A DNA stretch of 64,000 bases from Reticulitermes speratus (taxonomy: Eukaryota; Arthropoda; Insecta; Blattodea; Rhinotermitidae), in NCBI GenBank assembly GCA_021186555.1, contig JAJKFL010000013.1, positions 16,113,243 to 16,177,242 of the forward strand. The letters are read 5' to 3'. Numbering within the stretch: the stretch's first letter is position 1; the number at the start of each line of letters is the position of its first letter. The notes below the pieces were generated by a model that saw only the letters and a list, made by a program, of their open reading frames with translations, was not told where the DNA came from and ran no database searches. Made by a program: the position numbers and the translations under genes. This document shows, piece after piece, positions 30,901-45,900 of the stretch.

Positions 30901-33900
30901 TTAAAATTTATAAGACATTAATAAGACCTGTGGTAACATACGGAGCAGAAGCGTGGACATTGAATAAGGATATAGCTAAAGGGCTGGCAGTTTTTGAACG
31001 AAGAATTTTGAGAAGAATATTTGGGGCAATTAAAGTAAATGAAAATTGGAGAAAGCGACATAACAAGGAACTAAAGCAGGTGTTTGGAGATTTAGATATA
31101 CTGTCATTTGTCAGAATAAGTCGGCTCAAATGGATTTGTCATGTTAACAGAATGGAGAATAAAAGAACAGTAAGTCAAGTATTTAATAATAATCCCCAAG
31201 GAAGTCGACCAAGAGGACGACCAAGAAACAGATGGTGGAATTGTGTACAAACAGACATTAAGAAGTGTAAAATTAACAACTGGAAAGAAAGGTCAAAAAA
31301 CAGAGCTGACTGGGAAAGGGCCATTAAGGAGGCGAAGGTCCGCATTGGACTGTAGTGCCACCGAAGAAGAAGAAGAAGAATATTAAATGAAGCATATAAA
31401 TTATGACACTGCCTGTTACGTAGTTACTCCATTTTCTTTGTTACTTTATCTCTCCTGGGCCCAGATATTCTCCTTTATCTTTAAAGAGGAATGAAACACT
31501 GAACTTCTAGGCATTGATCTGTTGAATAATTTGCCTTATTTTTACACATAAATGTGAGGGATATGTAGCTAGGTTTGACTTTCTTTGACTGTGCTTCCAT
31601 TATGAATTCTTACAAATTGTAGATTTCATGGATCAAGTGGACCAGGATCCTACATAAAGGATCAGTCTGATCATCCTGTGTTCCGTGGTCCAGAAGGTAC
31701 AGGCTTTGATGTGAATGAACTGAAAAAAATTACAGTGGATATCCGACGTAACCTACCAGTGGACATGGTTCCCATAGAGCGCAGCATTATCAACCCTGAA
31801 GATGTGGTAATGGTACGTCGGCCAGGTATGTGATTAAACTTATGTCATTTTATGTTGCTTACTGTGAAGTAAGATGGTACTGCAGTTATAGCAAGTGAAC
31901 TGGCTCATTAAAGACTTGCTGTAATGTATCTCATTATGTACTCCTCTGTGAGATTTGAAGTTCTCATGGTGGTGACTGAAGATTGCAGTCTTCTGGGATG
32001 TGACTGCACATAGTTCTGTAGATCGAGCTCAATGTTTCAGAAGAACATGATGCCTCGATTCTATCTACTATATAACATCACATTCCAGAAGACCTGAATT
32101 GTGAGTGCATCATTATAATTGTGCCAATGGAAGTGTGATTTGTATGAATCATGAGCTGATACATTTTATTGCGATGGTCTTTTCACTTTTTTGATGTAAC
32201 AGTAAAGTGTACAACACATTGTGGAAGTACAAAGAATGGAGTAGTGTTCTCTTTAAATTTCTAATGCCTTATGAGAAGAAAGAACATAAATTACAATTTC
32301 TTGAAAACACAAGGCTGAGTAGAATATTTGGTCTTGAGAAAGATGAACACCATATGTACCCAAATATAAGAGAACCCTGCATGTAAGATGACTGCACTTC
32401 ATGCTCTTCAGTTGTCAGGAAAGTACCTGTACAGAACTTGTTTAACTTTGTGCACAATTATAAGGTGACCTTCCATTCTTCAGATAATGAATTAGGGAAA
32501 AATTACCATCTTATTGTTGGGTAGATAAGGTTAGTGGTCACATGTGGGTGTTATATAACATGAAACTTGATTGGTTACACAGACCACCTGATATTAGGAC
32601 AGTGGAATCTATAAGGTTACAACAGGCTGGGCATATAGCTAGAGTGGGAGATACGAGGAGTACACAACAAATGTTGAAGGCAAAACCTTTTAGAAAATGA
32701 CCACTTCAACGACTGAGGAGGATAGCTTTAAAATGTATTAAAATTAAATAGGTTGTGAGGTCAGGAGATGAATGAAAGTAGTCCAGCATTGTGTCAAATG
32801 ACAGGCTCTGGTATTAGCAGCGCTGAATAATGCAGTTCTACTGTTTCTATGAACTAAATTTTTTCCTTCCCACATTCTGATGAAACATTTTTGAGAGTAT
32901 ATGTCATAATTTTTGTCTCAAATTAGTGGTTTAACCTTTAAACAACAGGGTTGGTATGTAAATTTTAGTGCATGGTTTATGAAAAATGTATTATTTGAAC
33001 AGAGAAAGATAAAATCATAAAATAAAGTGCATTTTGTGGAAAATAAAACAGAGGCTATGCTGCATGTCATAAAAATGCAGTAAATTTCCTTGTTGCCTAA
33101 AATATATAAAATGAATTTCTAGAAGTGTTTTTTTTTATGTGTGTTTGCATGAATGCAGGTCTAAAAGTTAACAGATATGTAATGTCTGGGAAGGGGACAT
33201 GAGTATTTAGTGCTGTATTGCTTTCTGTGTACCTGGATTGTTAATATTAACAAGTTTAATGTAGATACGAAGGATGCACACTGAATGTGGAACAGATTAC
33301 AATATTTACTCATTGGTTAAAGCAAGTGGTGTGTGTTAATCACCATTCTTTGTTAGCCGAAACTGAAGCCATAATTTTAGAGGAAACATATGAGCTGCAT
33401 ACATGTGATTTAGAAGTTGCAACCCCCTTTCACCCACCCCCAGCCCTTGTATGTGTCCCCCTACGTGTAATTATACTTGTGTAAACTATGGAAATGGTCA
33501 GTGGGTGTAATTGTGCACGTGACACGACACAAAGCATCAACCCAAAATATCTATCGTAGGGTAAACCATGTACAAAATTTCTTTAATCTGGCCTCCTGAT
33601 AGTTCAGTACTTGAGGAAAGTGGTCCCAAGACCAGAAGTTGTGCTGTCCATAACTTCTGGTGCACATACCACTTTCATGACTCTGTCTTAGGTTATCTGG
33701 ACCTTATTGAGCCTATCAAGCTATTATAATGGCTTCAAAAGGTCAAAGATTAGTAAACAAGGTACTGCTGGCAAGAGGAAACACATAACTTTGATTCCTC
33801 AGAAACTTGAAACAGTTAGGAAGATTGAAAGTGGCGAAATTAGCGCATTGGACTAGATGTTGTATAAGTAGTTTACAGCAATGCTTTTCAGAGGAAAACC

Positions 33901-36900
33901 CATGACTAGGCCTATGATAATTGAAAAAGTCAAGTCTTTTTATGGTGAAATGGAAATAACTTACTTTTACCTATTAGAACTTAGGTCAGTGCAGGTTTCA
34001 TCTGATAATTGAGCACCTATCCGGTCCTGTGGGTGCCAGATTAAAGGAATTCGACTGTAAGTGGGTGGGGGTGTAAGTGTACACACAATGCAGCAGCAAG
34101 AGTTATCAAACAACAGTTTACATGTCACAAGAAAGGAAGACATACAAATAATTGCATATGCTGTCTTTAGAATTGCAAGGTCCGTATTTTATCTGACAGC
34201 CATTGTTTGTCACTTCTGCCACTACTCCACCATGCTTGTGGGTAGTCAACTAAGTGGGCTACGTTAATACAATACGTGAGCTGATAGGAGGTGACAACCG
34301 GTTGTTGTCACATAAAGTAATAAACCTGTATGATTCCACATTTCTTCTAGCATGTGCAGATAAATTTATTTATGCATAGACTGTGCCATGCCTAGTAAAA
34401 TGTAGCTATCTACATGAGAATTAAAGAATAAGTAAAAGGGAATTAAGCTGCATGGTGGTGTGGGGTGTGTAACAACTAGTTGTAAAATAACACAAGACTT
34501 GTGCCTCACAACACCAGGCAGGATGCTGTCCTGGCCCAGACCTACTAAAATTCATAATTTAGAACAGTAGTCTGGAATCCAGTTTAGATGGATTGTTGCC
34601 GGGCTGAATCCCAAGACTCTGTAGTGATTGAGTAGAGGCAGGCAAGATGGAAGGAGGAAGAGGGAGGTTTGCATGCACACTATGATCCTAGTGTTTAGGT
34701 TAGGCGTGTGCCTGGTCAACACATTAGAGAAATATTTATCTGCAGGGGTCCACAAACTTTCCAAAAAACTAGGAACTGCCCCAAAATTCTAGGGACCAGA
34801 AGGGTGATGTAATGCAATTTCCATACTGAGGACCCAAACTTCTGGAGGGACCTGTGAACCTCATTGTTACCTGGTACTCTCTGCTTAGTGCTTGTGAATT
34901 GATACACATTTTTTTATGTAAGGGAAAAACTGCAGTAATTGTGCTGGAAATATTAAGCTCAACCATACAAAATTTAGTTGCCTAGGTGACAGGCACTTCG
35001 GATTTATGCACCCCTGGTTTATCGGCCCTTACATTATTTATGATTAGTTGTGCTTAAAGCTATTGCATTATATTTATTCATAGTACTCTATCATTTACAG
35101 AAAATTGTTCATTCATTATCTGTCTTTCTCTTGACATTTTACGCATTTTGTAAATTTTTATTTGAAGCTGTAATGAGGAAGTGTGAAAGAGAATGTTCTG
35201 CTGGGGTGATTTTAGCTCTCCAAGGTGATGATTTAGGTTGTGATCTGTTGTTTGGTTGGTAGTTACCAACATTTCACAGGAAAATGCTGTCTCCGTCTAT
35301 TACCCTGATGATGAGGCAACATGTTCCTCTTGAGCTGTGTTGTCATAGATGCACATTTACATACATTTTAATTTATCTTGGGAGCTTGAGAAGTTCTTTG
35401 CCTGTTACCTCCCCATTGTAATGTTTACTGTATGTGTTACATTTTGTTTCAGAAATGTCGGTGAAATTGAATTATTTGCCTTAGAATGTCTGTGACATTT
35501 CATCAATTTTTTTAAACATTTTATCTGTTCCATACATTGTGCATGCCTTATTTACATCAACAATCCTTGCATTTTTCATTGACTGGATTGCAGCAATAGT
35601 TATTGATAAATGTCAGCATGTTGTCAAATTTAGGAAGTACTAGAGGCTAAAATGAAATGAAAACTGAGTTTTGTATATTGTAGTGAAGATTTCACTTCCA
35701 AACAGTAAACAGTTGCAATCCATGTCACTTGAGCTATGCAAGCTCAGCAGTTCTATGTCAGAGAGTGGTGTAATAAAACATATGTTTCTCTCCAACCCAG
35801 CCACTGAAGATAAAACATTCTACCACAAAAAAGGTGAACAAGAAGTCTGTGATATTAAGCTTTCAAATTGTCACAGTATAAATACGGCAAATCAGCTGAT
35901 AAGGAAAACAATTTTCCAGCATTGTTTGATTAGCTAAGACTGAAGAATTGAAGGAGATCATGTAGATATATGAACTGACATGATTGAAAAAGGAATGTGC
36001 TCAGTTTGATAAATGCATTATGCAGAATTTTTTGGAAGAATATTTGAATGTGCGCATATTCACGTGTATTTATTTATTATGCAGATGGGTAAATTTAAAA
36101 TATTCAGACTTTTAATTAGTCTTTGGGATCTAATAATCAGTCTTGGATAATTTCAAACTGATGCCCTCTACAAAGCATGAGTTGCCTGCTTTTTGTAAGC
36201 ATAAGCATGGCCTGCATATAGGTGATCATAAAGATGAGATATAAAGTGGGTATGCTGCCAGTCTCCATTATGAATTTGAGAGAAAATTTTCTTTCTTGAT
36301 CCAAAATTTCTTGGAGTGTGCATGCATTGAAGAAGTGGAATATCATTTTCTTCAAGGCAGTATCAGATGATATTTTTATGGAATTGATATCTGTGGCATA
36401 GGAATAAGCGTACTAGTAAGTATTCAAGAAAGAATGCAGGTGTTGGAATAGTGTTGTCATTTTCATTTTAAAAAGCGTGATGTACGGAATGACACTTTAC
36501 TTTTGATGGAAGAAGAGAGAGCAACAATCAGTTCATTGCAGAAGTCAGCTATGTATATAGACCTGCATTAATAAAATCTTTTCATTCTTTTGGAATATTT
36601 TCAATATGTAGTACTATATTTTATTCATTCTGCATAAAGTTTTATATTATTTTAAGAAGATTAATATTACTGATTCAAGAAGTAGTTGACATTAAAGCTC
36701 AAGCTATATCAACACATGTGGTACAGCATTCATGACAACTCATCTCTTTAATAATCAAGGAAGCAACATGGTCAACAGTATTCAGTATGAGAGAGAATGG
36801 AAACAAAAATGTTCCACAATTATACAAAATATTATGAAAATGAGCAATTGTGAAATTTAGACGGGCAGTTGTTAAAAATAATCTTCATTGAATATACCCA

Positions 36901-39900
36901 GCCTCAGTAACTTGGAAAAAGAAAATTATCATGAAACTGTCCATAATAGCAGAGTGCAAATATAGTGCTGCTGTCTAGAGGAAGTGTTTTTGGCAAAGGT
37001 GGCACTGTAATACCAGCTGAAGCACATCTTACACTGCTGCATTTTCCTGCTTCTGTTCGTAACAACTTGCTAACATACATAATAACAGGATTTTGACAGA
37101 AGAACAAATCTTGGTCTTTTGTATAAGATATGACATCTTAGAAGTTCGTACTTGGTCATCTTTCTCAAAAATTAGGATTCATGACAGTTCAAGTTTCAGA
37201 TTGTTCTTCATTTGGAGGAGGTTTTCAGTACTTTATCATATTAAACTCATTTGTTGTTATGCATGTAAATTGGCTCAAATCTGCTACATTTGGAGGTGAA
37301 ATAGTAATGAATGTGTTGTAATTGGTTTCCAAAATGAGGTTTGCGTGCCCCAAGTATGGTGATGAGTGTGGTGTATTTTTTATTCAAATTACTTGCAGTT
37401 CTGTAACTCAGAAGTAGTATGTAATACAAGTGTGGTGAGATATACAAGTTTGCAAATGGATATGGCACATTTTCAGGCCTGATATGAGTTTTACTCTCAT
37501 TAAACTGACAAAATACATCATATATCAAGGCAGTTAATTTGTTGTGTATTAAAAGTGTCATCTTATTTATTATATACAGGCATTGAATTCTGGATTGGTG
37601 TGTATATGAGCAACATTTATCACCATGCAATGAAGGAGTGATGTTTGTTTGAATCTGCAGCATCATTGTGTGTCTTTGGAATCAATATGTGTACAAGGAG
37701 AATTTATGTGTGCAAATTTTAGCTGGACATTGTCTGTGTCTATGGCATGCAGAAGTTGCACATGATCTAAGAAAAGTAAAACATGTTCTTGGAAACAGTG
37801 TTACACATGGAATGATTTATGCCCACTTTGCTGTATGCACTGCAGTACAGATCCTGGACCATGAGCTGTGGCATATGATTATCTGCATCTGTTGTCTGAT
37901 TTGCCAAAGATGACATAATATGTCTGACAGCATACCAGCGGTGAAGTCCTACAAGAAGTATGTGCTTTTAAAAAAGAGAAATGTGTGTGTGTGAAAGAAA
38001 GATGTTCTTTATTTTATATGTTTATTACAATTTTAATCCTTTTACTTTTGTGAAAAGGATTATGTGTGATTTGAATGAAGGTCAAGAGGTGATAAATAGG
38101 ACTTAAATCCATAGCAGAAAGGAAATGTTCCAAAATTTGGTTTGTTTTATCATTTTTGCGTGTGAAGTTGTAAGTAAAATGTTTTGTAAAGGAACTCATC
38201 CCCCCCCCCCCCTACCCCCCACCCCCCCCCCCCCAACACTCCCAACCTGAAACTGGTGTATGAAACTCTTGTACACATTTACCTGTGTGTATTAATTGAG
38301 TGTGCACTGTATTTTGACATTTCCTTCGACAAGGGAAGGCGCTTTTGTTTTTTATTTTCTACATAAGGAAATAATTTTTCTCTCAGGTTGATTAGTTTCA
38401 TAATAATGGTTGAACCAGGACTGAGCGAGCCTCTGTCTGAGGCTTGCTTTCGATCACAGAAGACTGGCCTAATGTGTGAACCTACAATATAATGTTATGT
38501 CCCTGCATGACAGGGCTGGGCAAAATATCCAACATGGAATCATAAAGGTGAAACCCAAGGACTGTCACTGTCATAACTTCTGCTACTACTGTGTTCTTTT
38601 GTAATGAATTTAGAGGATCAGGCGATTTATTTAGAATGTGGTAAAATGTATTCTGAAATTACACTTTTCTAGAAATTGATACTGTCACTTGATGTTACTG
38701 AGAGCCTATCTCAGAATTGTGTGGGGAACAATGTATGTTTTTATTGAAGTGTTACCTGATGGTGCATCAACGTACGACATTTTTGGAATGAAGTGATGTT
38801 AAACTTCCAAAAAGTAATTGAAGTTCATCTGATTCCTACTTTGATTTCCACCAGCACCTGCAATATCAATTCTTGTGCACACTGAAAATGTCAACTGGAA
38901 TACTTGAACATGTCAGTTGTATTTCTCAGGGAAAGGGAAGTTCCATTAGTGAACAGCCACTTGCGTGACACTTAGCACAAATATAGGTCTTCAACACACA
39001 AATAAATTGTTTTTCTGCTATGGCATAGTTTACATTGCAACTTTATTTTGAAGATGTTTCCATGTTTATGAGGATTTGTGAATTTCTACAAGGGTTGTTC
39101 TATGTCATACTTTTCAGTAGAGTTTAGTAAATATCATATGCAGAAGTATATGAATTTTTAGAAACATGTTTATTATCAGCTGTTTTGAAAACGAGAAAAA
39201 CAGATGATTCTGAGGTTCTTGCCATTGATGGTCTTACCTCAAACGGCTTACAGCTTTGCGTTGCAATATTCTACCAGAATGCAAATTAATATGCAGCCGA
39301 TGAATGTGGAGAGGTTTGCTGATAGAAATAAGGTGAAATGCATAGTCACAAGTTGATGCTTAGTTACCAGTAACTACATGAACATCAAGTAACTTACTGA
39401 AGTCGTGTTTGTGGATGACAGCATACTTCGACAGAGGAAACTTCTTGTGTTGGCAGGTGTTTTTAGCTGCTGATGTGGCTGTCTTGTTTGATATCTTGAT
39501 CATCTCATTTCTATTCATGTTCAAGGATCTGCCTGCCTCAGGAGATGCAGGAATTGACCTTAGACTACGTCAGTGTATACACCTGTCAGACGAAAGGTCA
39601 TGAAATTCTTTTGTAAATGAGAATGGATGAATATTTGTAGTTGAATATCACCAGTCCAGTATTAGTGAAATGAATGTATTTTTGGCAAATTAAATTATGT
39701 TTATATACAACATAAAATGTGCGTGTACCATCGAAGAAGGGTAAAGGCTTGGAAGAGAATGTTAGAATAACAGAAGAGTATCTATGAGAGGATGTTTCTG
39801 CTTTGACAAGACAGTTTCTAGGACTCGAGGATTGCTACTGCTTTGATTTTAGAAGTGTGTCCATCTGGTTAAGAGATGTGGACTGTTGAAAAATATCCAT

Positions 39901-42900
39901 CTGCTTTAAGGAAGAATTGTAAAGAGAAAGAAATATTCAGAAATGGGATGTAAAATTAAAGCAGGTCATCACATATAAACGTGGTATGAAGTTCATATAA
40001 TAAACAAGATGATCTTTTAAATTAAAGTGTGGTCCTTTCCTATTTTCTATGAGAAGAAAATGGCTTGGAATGATGATGTTGATATCCAAATCATTTGCAG
40101 AGGATAACTATTTGGCAGTTTGGAGCATTGTAACAATTTAGTATGTGAATTTTTATCAGCTGTAATCATGCCATGTACAAGCAATATGCCAGCAGCAGCA
40201 AAAGATGGTGCTGTCCCCCTTCCTTTGTGGTGTATGGAAGGGTCTTCCTGGTGTAATATGATCCTGTCTTCCCGCAGAATTGACAACAGATGAACGTGAA
40301 TACATCTTGATGATCCGAGATGCTCAGGCGTCGTGTGGGCGCTATGAATCTATCACACTCTCACCTGCCCGTGGAAGGAAGACATCTTGGGAACATGAAA
40401 CTAACCATTATCTCCATAGCATCAATAAAAGTTGGTACCTTCATGGCTGGTCACAGTACTGGTAGCCAGGCCATATCATCAGCGGCACTTGCTAGGAACG
40501 TTACATTATTTTACTGAGAGGCAATCTTACATGACAGCTTTCAAGTTTACATCAAATTGCATGCCAATCCATGTACCTTTCATGTCCTTGAATGTAGTAA
40601 TATTATTGTTGATTTCTTGCCAAAGACTGCGACAGAAATCCATTATGAATTCCGTTGTTGTATAAATACGTTTATGTTTGAAATGTTTACTTGCAATTTT
40701 CGTCTGAATGAATCTCAGGTTATGTTTCAGTTTTCATCATTACTATCATTAAATACTGCTGTGAAGCTATGAATTGCATAACAAAGCCATATTGTTACTC
40801 CTAAAATATTCGTTATACAGGTGAATCTTGTTGGAAACTACAGGATACAGCGAAAAAAGTGAAGCATTTTGAATTTTAAGTGTGCATTTATCCACGAAGG
40901 TATGACAGAGTATGTATGATGCATCTATAGCAGTGACTTGGCTGTTCAGTATGTCATGGAGCTGCGACCAATGGACAGTGCAGGAGCATGTGTGTGTGTG
41001 TGCTGTGAAGCTTTTCATTCAAATTCATTATAAATTCACAACAAGGATTCCGATAGTTGAACTAATGGGAAGTCCCTTCTCCAAACACAGTTTCTTGACG
41101 GATCCAACCCTGGCATGAAGAAGGCTCTGTTACTTGTAAAAGACCACCTGGCTGACCTTTTTAGTTTGTGTGCCTGAGAATGTTGCCAGATGTTAACCAC
41201 AAACCAAGGACTGACAGGAGTATCTTGTATAATGACCTGAAATTTCACCACTATAAAATTCAAGTTTCACAACAGGCCAGTGACCGTGACAAAGATATGT
41301 GTTGGCAATTTTGTTACCAATTTCCAGAAATGGTTATCTTTAATCCATACATGCCAGACAGCATTTTATATGCTTGCTGTTAATGAGCAGAACTTTCAAT
41401 ACTGGGCTGCAGAAGAACCACAGGAACTCAGGAATGTCCACTTTACAACCCAAATTTACTGTTTGATATGCATTGTTGTCTTGTGTGATTACTGGACCAC
41501 ATCTTCAAAAATGAAGTTAGGCCAGCTATGACAGTTAAGTTGCATCACTACACTCGCATGATTGAAACATTCTGATACCAAGAGTGCAGAATCTCTCAGG
41601 CCATGAAAGTTTGTGTCTTCAGCAAGGTAGTACTATGGCCCATGCTTTGAGAATTACTGTGGCTGCACTTCACAGTTTGTTTCCTTTGTGGGTGATCTCT
41701 TATTTTGTGTGTGTCCCAGCCTCGTCATTCACCCAGTGTAACTGCTTCAAACCGTTCTTTTCTTCTGTTCCCTTCCTTTTCCTCTTGGGGATAGGTAAAC
41801 AGTAGAGAATTTGCTAGCTGGCCAGCAGACAGATGAACGTAAAGTGAGAATCTGAGGAGAAGTTGCCAACATTTCAGAAGCAACACTTAAGGAAGTGATG
41901 CAAAGCTACTTCATTCATGTGAACCAGTGTGTTCAACAGGATTGTGATCATCTAAAGATGCTTGTTGCAAACAGTGATATGCAGTAGAATTCCTTTAAAC
42001 CAGCACTCCTGATAATTTGACACTTGAGGAAAGTAGTCTCAAGACCTGAAGTTCCTCCGTAACTTCCAATGCGTTTACTGAGTCTGTGACTTTATCTTGG
42101 GTTATCTTGGCCTTTTTGGGCCCATTTAGCTATTATAATGGCTTTAAAGGGTCCAAAGATGAGTAAACAAGGTACTTTGGCAAGAGGAAACATGTAACTT
42201 CATTGATTCCTCAGAAACGTGAAATGATCATTAGGTTTGAAAGTGGCGAAGGTGAAGAGAGGTTATGGCTTCTAGCAACATTGGATTGTCAACTATTTAT
42301 GATATATAGAAACGGAAGGACCAATTACGACCATTTATGGCATCAGTTGAAAGTGTGGACCTTTTCAAGTAACAGACATTGAAAGAGCCTACATTAGCAC
42401 AATTGGACAAGGTGTTGTGTAAGTGGTTTACAGCAATGTGTTCTGAAGGAAACCGTGTGACTGGGCCTATGCTAATTGAGAAAGCTAAGTCTCTTTATGG
42501 TGAAATGAAAACAACTGACAAGTGCACATTCTCCGAGGGCTAGCTGTGAAGTTTTAAAGAAACAGCAGCTGAAGGAGATATCCAAATGGAATATTTCTCT
42601 GATCAACTGTGCAGCCCAAGTGTAGGAGCAGTAACAATAAATTACCTGTAATAACTTAGGACAGTATAGGTACTGTCTGATAATCTGGAATATTTGATAA
42701 TGCAGCACCTGTCCAGTCCCATGGGTGCCAGATTAAAGGAATACTACTCTGTTGTGAAATAAAATGTTTAAAACTACAGAAACAGGCTGTGTTAAAAAAA
42801 AATATTTGCTGTTTCTGAAATTTTATTCTGCTGTATTCTAAAAATGCTGCTGCTCAGTGTATGACATAAGGAACTGGAACTGGCTGGTGAAAAATGTAGG

Positions 42901-45900
42901 TCGACTTTTCTCATGTTTGTTGCATTTATCCTGCAGAAATGAACAACGACAACGATGATGATGAATGAATGAATGAATGAAAAAGAAGCCCAATAATAAT
43001 AGGGCTTGAAACGTTGATACAGATCATATGTTGATAATCTGTATGATTTTGTAACATTCATTAATAATACTCAAAGCTGATGGAATGATGCATTGTAGTG
43101 TGGAAAACACTAAACCTTCAGGCACAATAAACACATTAAACCTTTGGCAGTATTGTGTGCTAATAATGATAGTGTTGGAAGAACATCAAAGTGTTGTGGA
43201 ATTTTTTAAATTAATCAGCAAGTGAAAAAGGAATCAGAGTTATAAATGTCGTGTTGTGTCTTTTGATACAGATACTGGAAAAGAAAACGTGAAAAGTGGG
43301 GCTTATATATTGATATGTTAAAAGAGAGAATTTTACTATATCACCAGCATATTTTACTGCTATACATTTAACATAGAATTTTGGCAGGAATTTAAATTAT
43401 GTAAGGATGGACTTAGAAGTACCTGTCTACATTTTTCACATTTTATCAGATCATGAAATGAAAAACTAAACAAATGAATGTGAAAGGAATATACTGTAAG
43501 GTCATTAATTGGCATTTGAAGAAGATTTCCTCGAGATCATGTTTTCTGAAGTGATTTGGTGCTCACTCACAAACATAGATGAACACTTTGCAGATGTGTA
43601 ATCCTGAGCAAAGTAATGTGTTATGTTTCTCCAGAAGAATTGCTGCCGCTTTGCCATTTACAGTAATGTCTTTTTATACATGTCAGTGGATGTAGAGAAC
43701 AATCATTAATATTTTGTTCATGAACTTCTGATTTCCAAATCATTACCAATCCTTTTCACAAAAAACAAAAGCGTACTGTAGGGGTATAAAACAGATTTCT
43801 ATAAAGTGGATGGTGAACATTTAGGTCTGTGTGCCTGATGTTACTTATCAAGCAGAATTGTAAGGTTACAGCTGTATGCACTGTTTTATCTGCATATGAA
43901 GAAACTTGAAGTTTGGTAACATGAAGAAGAATGTAAAAGAATGTTACAGTCTGTCTTCTCATTTATAAGTAATGTTTTAGTGAGCATGGGGCATGACTGC
44001 AGAAGAGTCATTTTCACATGAGTTGCAGACTACTTACACACATAATTATATCACTGCAATGAAGAATATTAAGTACATTTCATAACTTCTCAGAGCTTGG
44101 GAGCATCTTAGCACTAATGCCTATGTAAACTGAGTGTAGACTGTGTGTTCACATGACTGGTGATGTTGAAGATAGTGTTTACAGCAGAAGAGTATAAAGT
44201 AAAAAGATAATTTGTTGATTTATGATGAACTTCAAATTGTTCCCTAAAAAAATAAGCTACCCTATTTAATTGGACGACAGTCTTCAGTTTGGCACAGCTT
44301 TATGGAACGTTATGTAACCTTGACTATGACAGTCTTCCTTTCATGATTGATCACTTCAGACTGTCTGTCAGGAAAGTGCTAATGATTTATGGTTACACAG
44401 TTGGCACAAGATTTATATTTAATGTTGTCAAGATTAAGAGATTGCAAGTGAAATAGAAGAATAGTCATTGGGATATCTGGCTGCAATCTTCTTGCTTTTG
44501 CTCATTGTGGTCAGTGTACTAAAACCATATTGTTAAGGAGCATGAGACTTACTGAGATTGCTGTGTGTGAAATGTGAGTTATACCTGTAATTGTTACAGT
44601 AACATCATGATTGTATTATGTTTTATAGTATTGTGCCTATATATCTGCTGAAACCTTCTTCTTCTTCTGAAATGCAGTGTTCAAAATCCAAGCCTCTAAA
44701 CAAGTTGGGCCAGGTCACTACACTGCAGGCATCCACATTTGTTCAGTACAGTTCTGAGTTTTTGATCTGCTCTGAAAGTCCTACACATTACTCAGGAGCC
44801 ATCTAATGGGTGGAACATTATGTAACTGTTGTTAAATAGGTGAAAACAGGAAGCGTGTGACTTACTGCAGGATGAAAGAACATGAGGACATGTGATTATC
44901 ATGTGCAGCATTGAAACAGTTATGAGTACAACAGTAAGAAAAACATACAAACATTTCAGTATGTGACACAGTTAATAGAACACTTGGAATTAAGACATGG
45001 AAAGATACACAGAAATTTTCAAAGTTGTCATCTTCCATGCACTTCTCTGCAGCTGCAAAAACTGGCACACAGGACTTCAGGAAAGTAACAAAATACAGAC
45101 TGCTGAGATAAGATTTTTCATACAGGGTTAAAGCTTGCACAACACTGTACATGTTTCACACTGAAGACAAAAGTGACAGGCAGATGTGTGCAGTTAATAA
45201 CTCAGGAATGTTGATTGAAGTGGTTTCAACATATACAGTGAATGAATTGCAGTAGTTTTCCAGAACTGCATTAAAATACAAATTTATGGTGTAACTGGCT
45301 TGTCATTAATTTACCAACAGCTCAGCCAGTTACTCCTGTAAAGGAGAAACTGTGGATATGTAAACAGTTAACATGATGGAGGAAGGATGGCTTTATTTCT
45401 GAAGATTTACATACCACATATTTCTTTTTTGAAAATGAACCAAAACTTTAATTAAAACCAAGCATATTCTGCAGAATTGTGTGTTACTACTATGAAAATA
45501 TTTTCTTGAAAATGGATGGTGGAAATTTTGACACCTGAGTGTAAGGTGCTGGAGAATGGATATATTTTCCTTCTTGGCACTTAATAAAAACTATTAGTGC
45601 ATGAAAATGCCTCACATACAGTTAAAATGGATTGGATATTGATTTTTGTGTCAAAGGTCTTTATGGAATATAGTTCTGTTCAGAAGATACATAAAATCGT
45701 ATTCCCTTGTTGCGGCATGATGTTACGACTGTTTACTATTGGTAAACTACATTTGGAATTTACATCCATAAAGGGGAAAATCCTGCATCTGTATTTGTAT
45801 GATTGCTTATAATTGTGCAGTGTTCAGACTTACAATAGGTGGCTGGAGGTTTTCAGGTAGGTGATATGGACAGGTATGAATTGTGGTGCTTTCCATGTGG

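Larger units (their letters stand above)
28200..31378 (+). mobile_element. Near full-length RTE-type LINE with perfect target-site duplication
   Basis: The insertion is bounded by 15-bp direct repeats AATATTAAATGAAGC at 28185-28199 and 31379-31393. A GC-rich 5' leader (28200-28370) precedes an ORF with apurinic-type endonuclease motifs (A-T-W-N-V-R-T-L, L-Q-E-I-R-W, G-D-F-N-A-K-V-G, I-D-H-I-L-V and S-D-H-F-L-V). The reverse transcriptase follows with G-L-R-Q-G-D-A, A-Y-A-D-D-V-V-I-M and a C-terminal Y-G-A-E-A-W-T-L region. The 3' end is (GAA)n. Frameshifts or stops near 28730, 29205, 30150, 30625 and 30920 break the ORF into at least six pieces. The key RT aspartates survive. Confidence 0.92.
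27387..31622 (+). other. RS gene intron 3
   Basis: The intron is mainly the RTE-type LINE at 28200-31378; outside it are AT-rich sequence and a GT-rich patch near 27860-27910. Confidence 0.8.

Noticed and set aside
35078..35310. Minus-strand frame resembling the dispersed P-E-D/N-V-G repeat
   Set aside because: Only a short core (N-V-G-N-Y-Q-P) is suggestive; too weak to list as a separate element.
39409..39603. Possible extra RS gene exon around 39527-39597
   Set aside because: The frame looks protein-like but the donor is weak (GTCATG), and the phase and composition do not link to neighbouring exons.
34100..40200. Nested host gene in the large RS gene intron
   Set aside because: Only short frames without domains or paired splice signals were seen in this part.
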